Source: an uncultured Clostridia bacterium (lineage in GTDB: Bacteria > Bacillota > Clostridia > Oscillospirales > Ruminococcaceae). Taken from it: 14,085 bases of DNA. How positions within the stretch are numbered: position 1 is the stretch's first letter; each line of letters starts with the position of its first letter. Under the pieces are notes generated by a model. It searched no databases, was not told the origin of the DNA, and saw only the letters and a list, made by a program, of their open reading frames with translations. Positions 13,048 to 14,085 of this stretch are shown piece by piece. Where the stretch lies: assembly GCA_938014915.1 (NCBI GenBank), contig CALLQQ010000134.1, positions 1 to 14,085 of the forward strand, written 5' to 3'. Position numbers and translations under genes: made by a program.

Positions 13048-14085
13048 TTGTTTTTTATAGTTATAGTAATTTTGATTATGTTGTCGGCGTTTTTTTCAGC
13101 GTCGGAAACGGCATTCTCAAGTGTTAATAAAATCAGATTGATGGCAAATGCCGAGCAAGGGGACAGGAATGCTAAAAGAGCGCTCAAAATTCTAGAGAGT
13201 TACGACAAAGTGCTATCGACGATTTTAATCGGGAATAATATTGTCAATATCACGGCGGCGTCTATCGGCACTATCGCATTCACAAAATTAATCGGCGCTA
13301 GAGGTGCCTTAGTCTCAACGATAGTAATTACAATTGTCGTTCTGACTTTCGGTGAAGTTATACCTAAAAGCCTCGCAAAAGAGAATGCCGAGATGTTCTG
13401 CCTTGCCTTTGCATCGCCTCTGGCTATTCTTATGAAAGTTCTTTCGCCGATAACGTATTTATTCATTCTACTAAAGAATACTGTTGCGAGCCTATTCGGA
13501 ACGGAGGAAAAAGCACCGACAGTTACTGAAGAAGAATTAATCTACATTATCGACGAAATTGAAGACGAGGGAGTTTTAGAGGAGCAGGAAAGCAATCTTG
13601 TTAAGAGCGCATTAGAATTCGATGAAATTACCGTTGGGGAAATTCTAGTACCACGTGTAGATGTTGTCGCAATTGAGGCGGAGGATAGTGCCGAGAAGAT
13701 AAAAGAAACATTCCTAAAAGAGAAATATTCAAGATTGCCCGTATATGATAAGACGATTGATAAAATAATTGGTGTAATACATGAGAAGGATTTCTTCAAA
13801 TACCTAATCGCCAATGAAGGCGAGAATGTACAGGATATTATCAAAAAAATAACCTATGTGCACAGTTTGCAAAAAATATCGGAAGTATTGCTTGAAATGC
13901 AAAGGAGGAAGCTCCACATAGCGGTTGTAACCGACCAATACGGCGGTACGGAGGGAATTGTAACTCTTGAAGACATCATTGAGGAAATTATTGGAGAAAT
14001 CAGGGATGAACTGGATGAAGAAGTGCTAGAATTTAGCAAAATAGATGAGTACAATTTTATTTTCGATGGTAAAACATCCATTAAT
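13048..14085 (+). CDS. CNNM/CorC (HlyC) family membrane protein with CBS domains, 3' end outside window
   Basis: The frame is open from the TTG at 13048 to the right edge (346 codons), so the C-terminus is missing. Residues 1-150 form the CNNM (DUF21) membrane domain, with FFSASETAFSSVNK (15-28), IGNNIVNI (60-67) and FGEVIPKSLAKENAE (101-115), the last containing the family's conserved Pro-Lys. A charged linker leads to two CBS motifs, beginning near ILVPRVDVVAIEA (198-210) and YVHSLQKISEVL (270-281), the latter ending in GGTEGIVTLEDIIEEIIGEI, and the CorC_HlyC domain is just starting at the edge. Family members are implicated in Mg2+/Co2+ export or resistance; the older name hemolysin is misleading. 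It is divergent from the ATPase-like gene, whose promoter overlaps its own. Substrate is not determinable here. Confidence 0.95.
   Translation, partial: MFFIVIVILIMLSAFFSASETAFSSVNKIRLMANAEQGDRNAKRALKILESYDKVLSTILIGNNIVNITAASIGTIAFTKLIGARGALVSTIVITIVVLTFGEVIPKSLAKENAEMFCLAFASPLAILMKVLSPITYLFILLKNTVASLFGTEEKAPTVTEEELIYIIDEIEDEGVLEEQESNLVKSALEFDEITVGEILVPRVDVVAIEAEDSAEKIKETFLKEKYSRLPVYDKTIDKIIGVIHEKDFFKYLIANEGENVQDIIKKITYVHSLQKISEVLLEMQRRKLHIAVVTDQYGGTEGIVTLEDIIEEIIGEIRDELDEEVLEFSKIDEYNFIFDGKTSIN

Noticed and set aside
13200..14081. Minus-strand open frames at the right end
   Set aside because: They are shadows of the plus-strand CNNM/CorC gene, whose translation is continuous and matches a known family.

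Overview
The window looks like chromosomal DNA from a low-GC, Gram-positive-type bacterium, most likely an anaerobic member of the Clostridia. This rests on AT-rich sequence with free use of ATA/AGA/AGG codons, strong AAGGAG-type ribosome sites, SigA-like promoters, U-tailed hairpin terminators, a PolA with a degenerate proofreading domain, and a YwlE-type phosphatase. I cannot name a genus. No rRNA, tRNA, CRISPR array, insertion sequence or phage gene was seen.

Layout, left to right. (1) 1-480: the 3' part of a secreted-type CAP/SCP (YkwD-like) protein, preceded by three perfect copies of a 15-bp in-frame repeat and followed by a hairpin terminator. (2) 556-2966, plus strand: a probable four-gene unit of a tiny membrane-anchored His/Cys-rich protein, a CcdA-type thiol/electron transporter, uracil-DNA glycosylase (ung), and an unrecognised single-pass membrane protein. 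It ends at a bidirectional terminator shared with the convergent pckG. (3) 2981-4842, minus strand: GTP-dependent PEP carboxykinase with its own good promoter and an inverted repeat upstream. (4) 4969-9580, minus strand: a housekeeping cluster transcribed in the order polA, ywlE-like phosphatase, rimI, tsaD, with a GC-rich terminator-like hairpin just before tsaD. (5) 9619-10642, plus strand: dusB, divergent from polA; each gene has an extended -10 promoter. (6) 10664-12989, minus strand: two membrane-protein genes, an eight-segment P1B-type ATPase relative followed by a GtrA-family protein. (7) 12960-14085, plus strand: a CNNM/CorC (HlyC) family membrane protein that runs off the right edge.

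The most unusual object is the ATPase relative at 11184-12812. It has the transmembrane plan, P-domain and N-domain outline of a heavy-metal P-type ATPase. However, the actuator domain is absent and the phosphorylation motif, TGDN-type motif, HP motif and most of the GDGxND motif are replaced, while the frame stays open throughout. It reads as a maintained pseudoenzyme, not a decaying gene, and it is coupled to a GtrA protein. A nearly superimposed pair of -10 elements appears to drive it and the divergent CNNM gene.

Most other genes are ordinary housekeeping genes: DNA repair and replication (ung, polA), tRNA modification (tsaD, dusB), protein modification (rimI, ywlE) and gluconeogenesis/anaplerosis (pckG).
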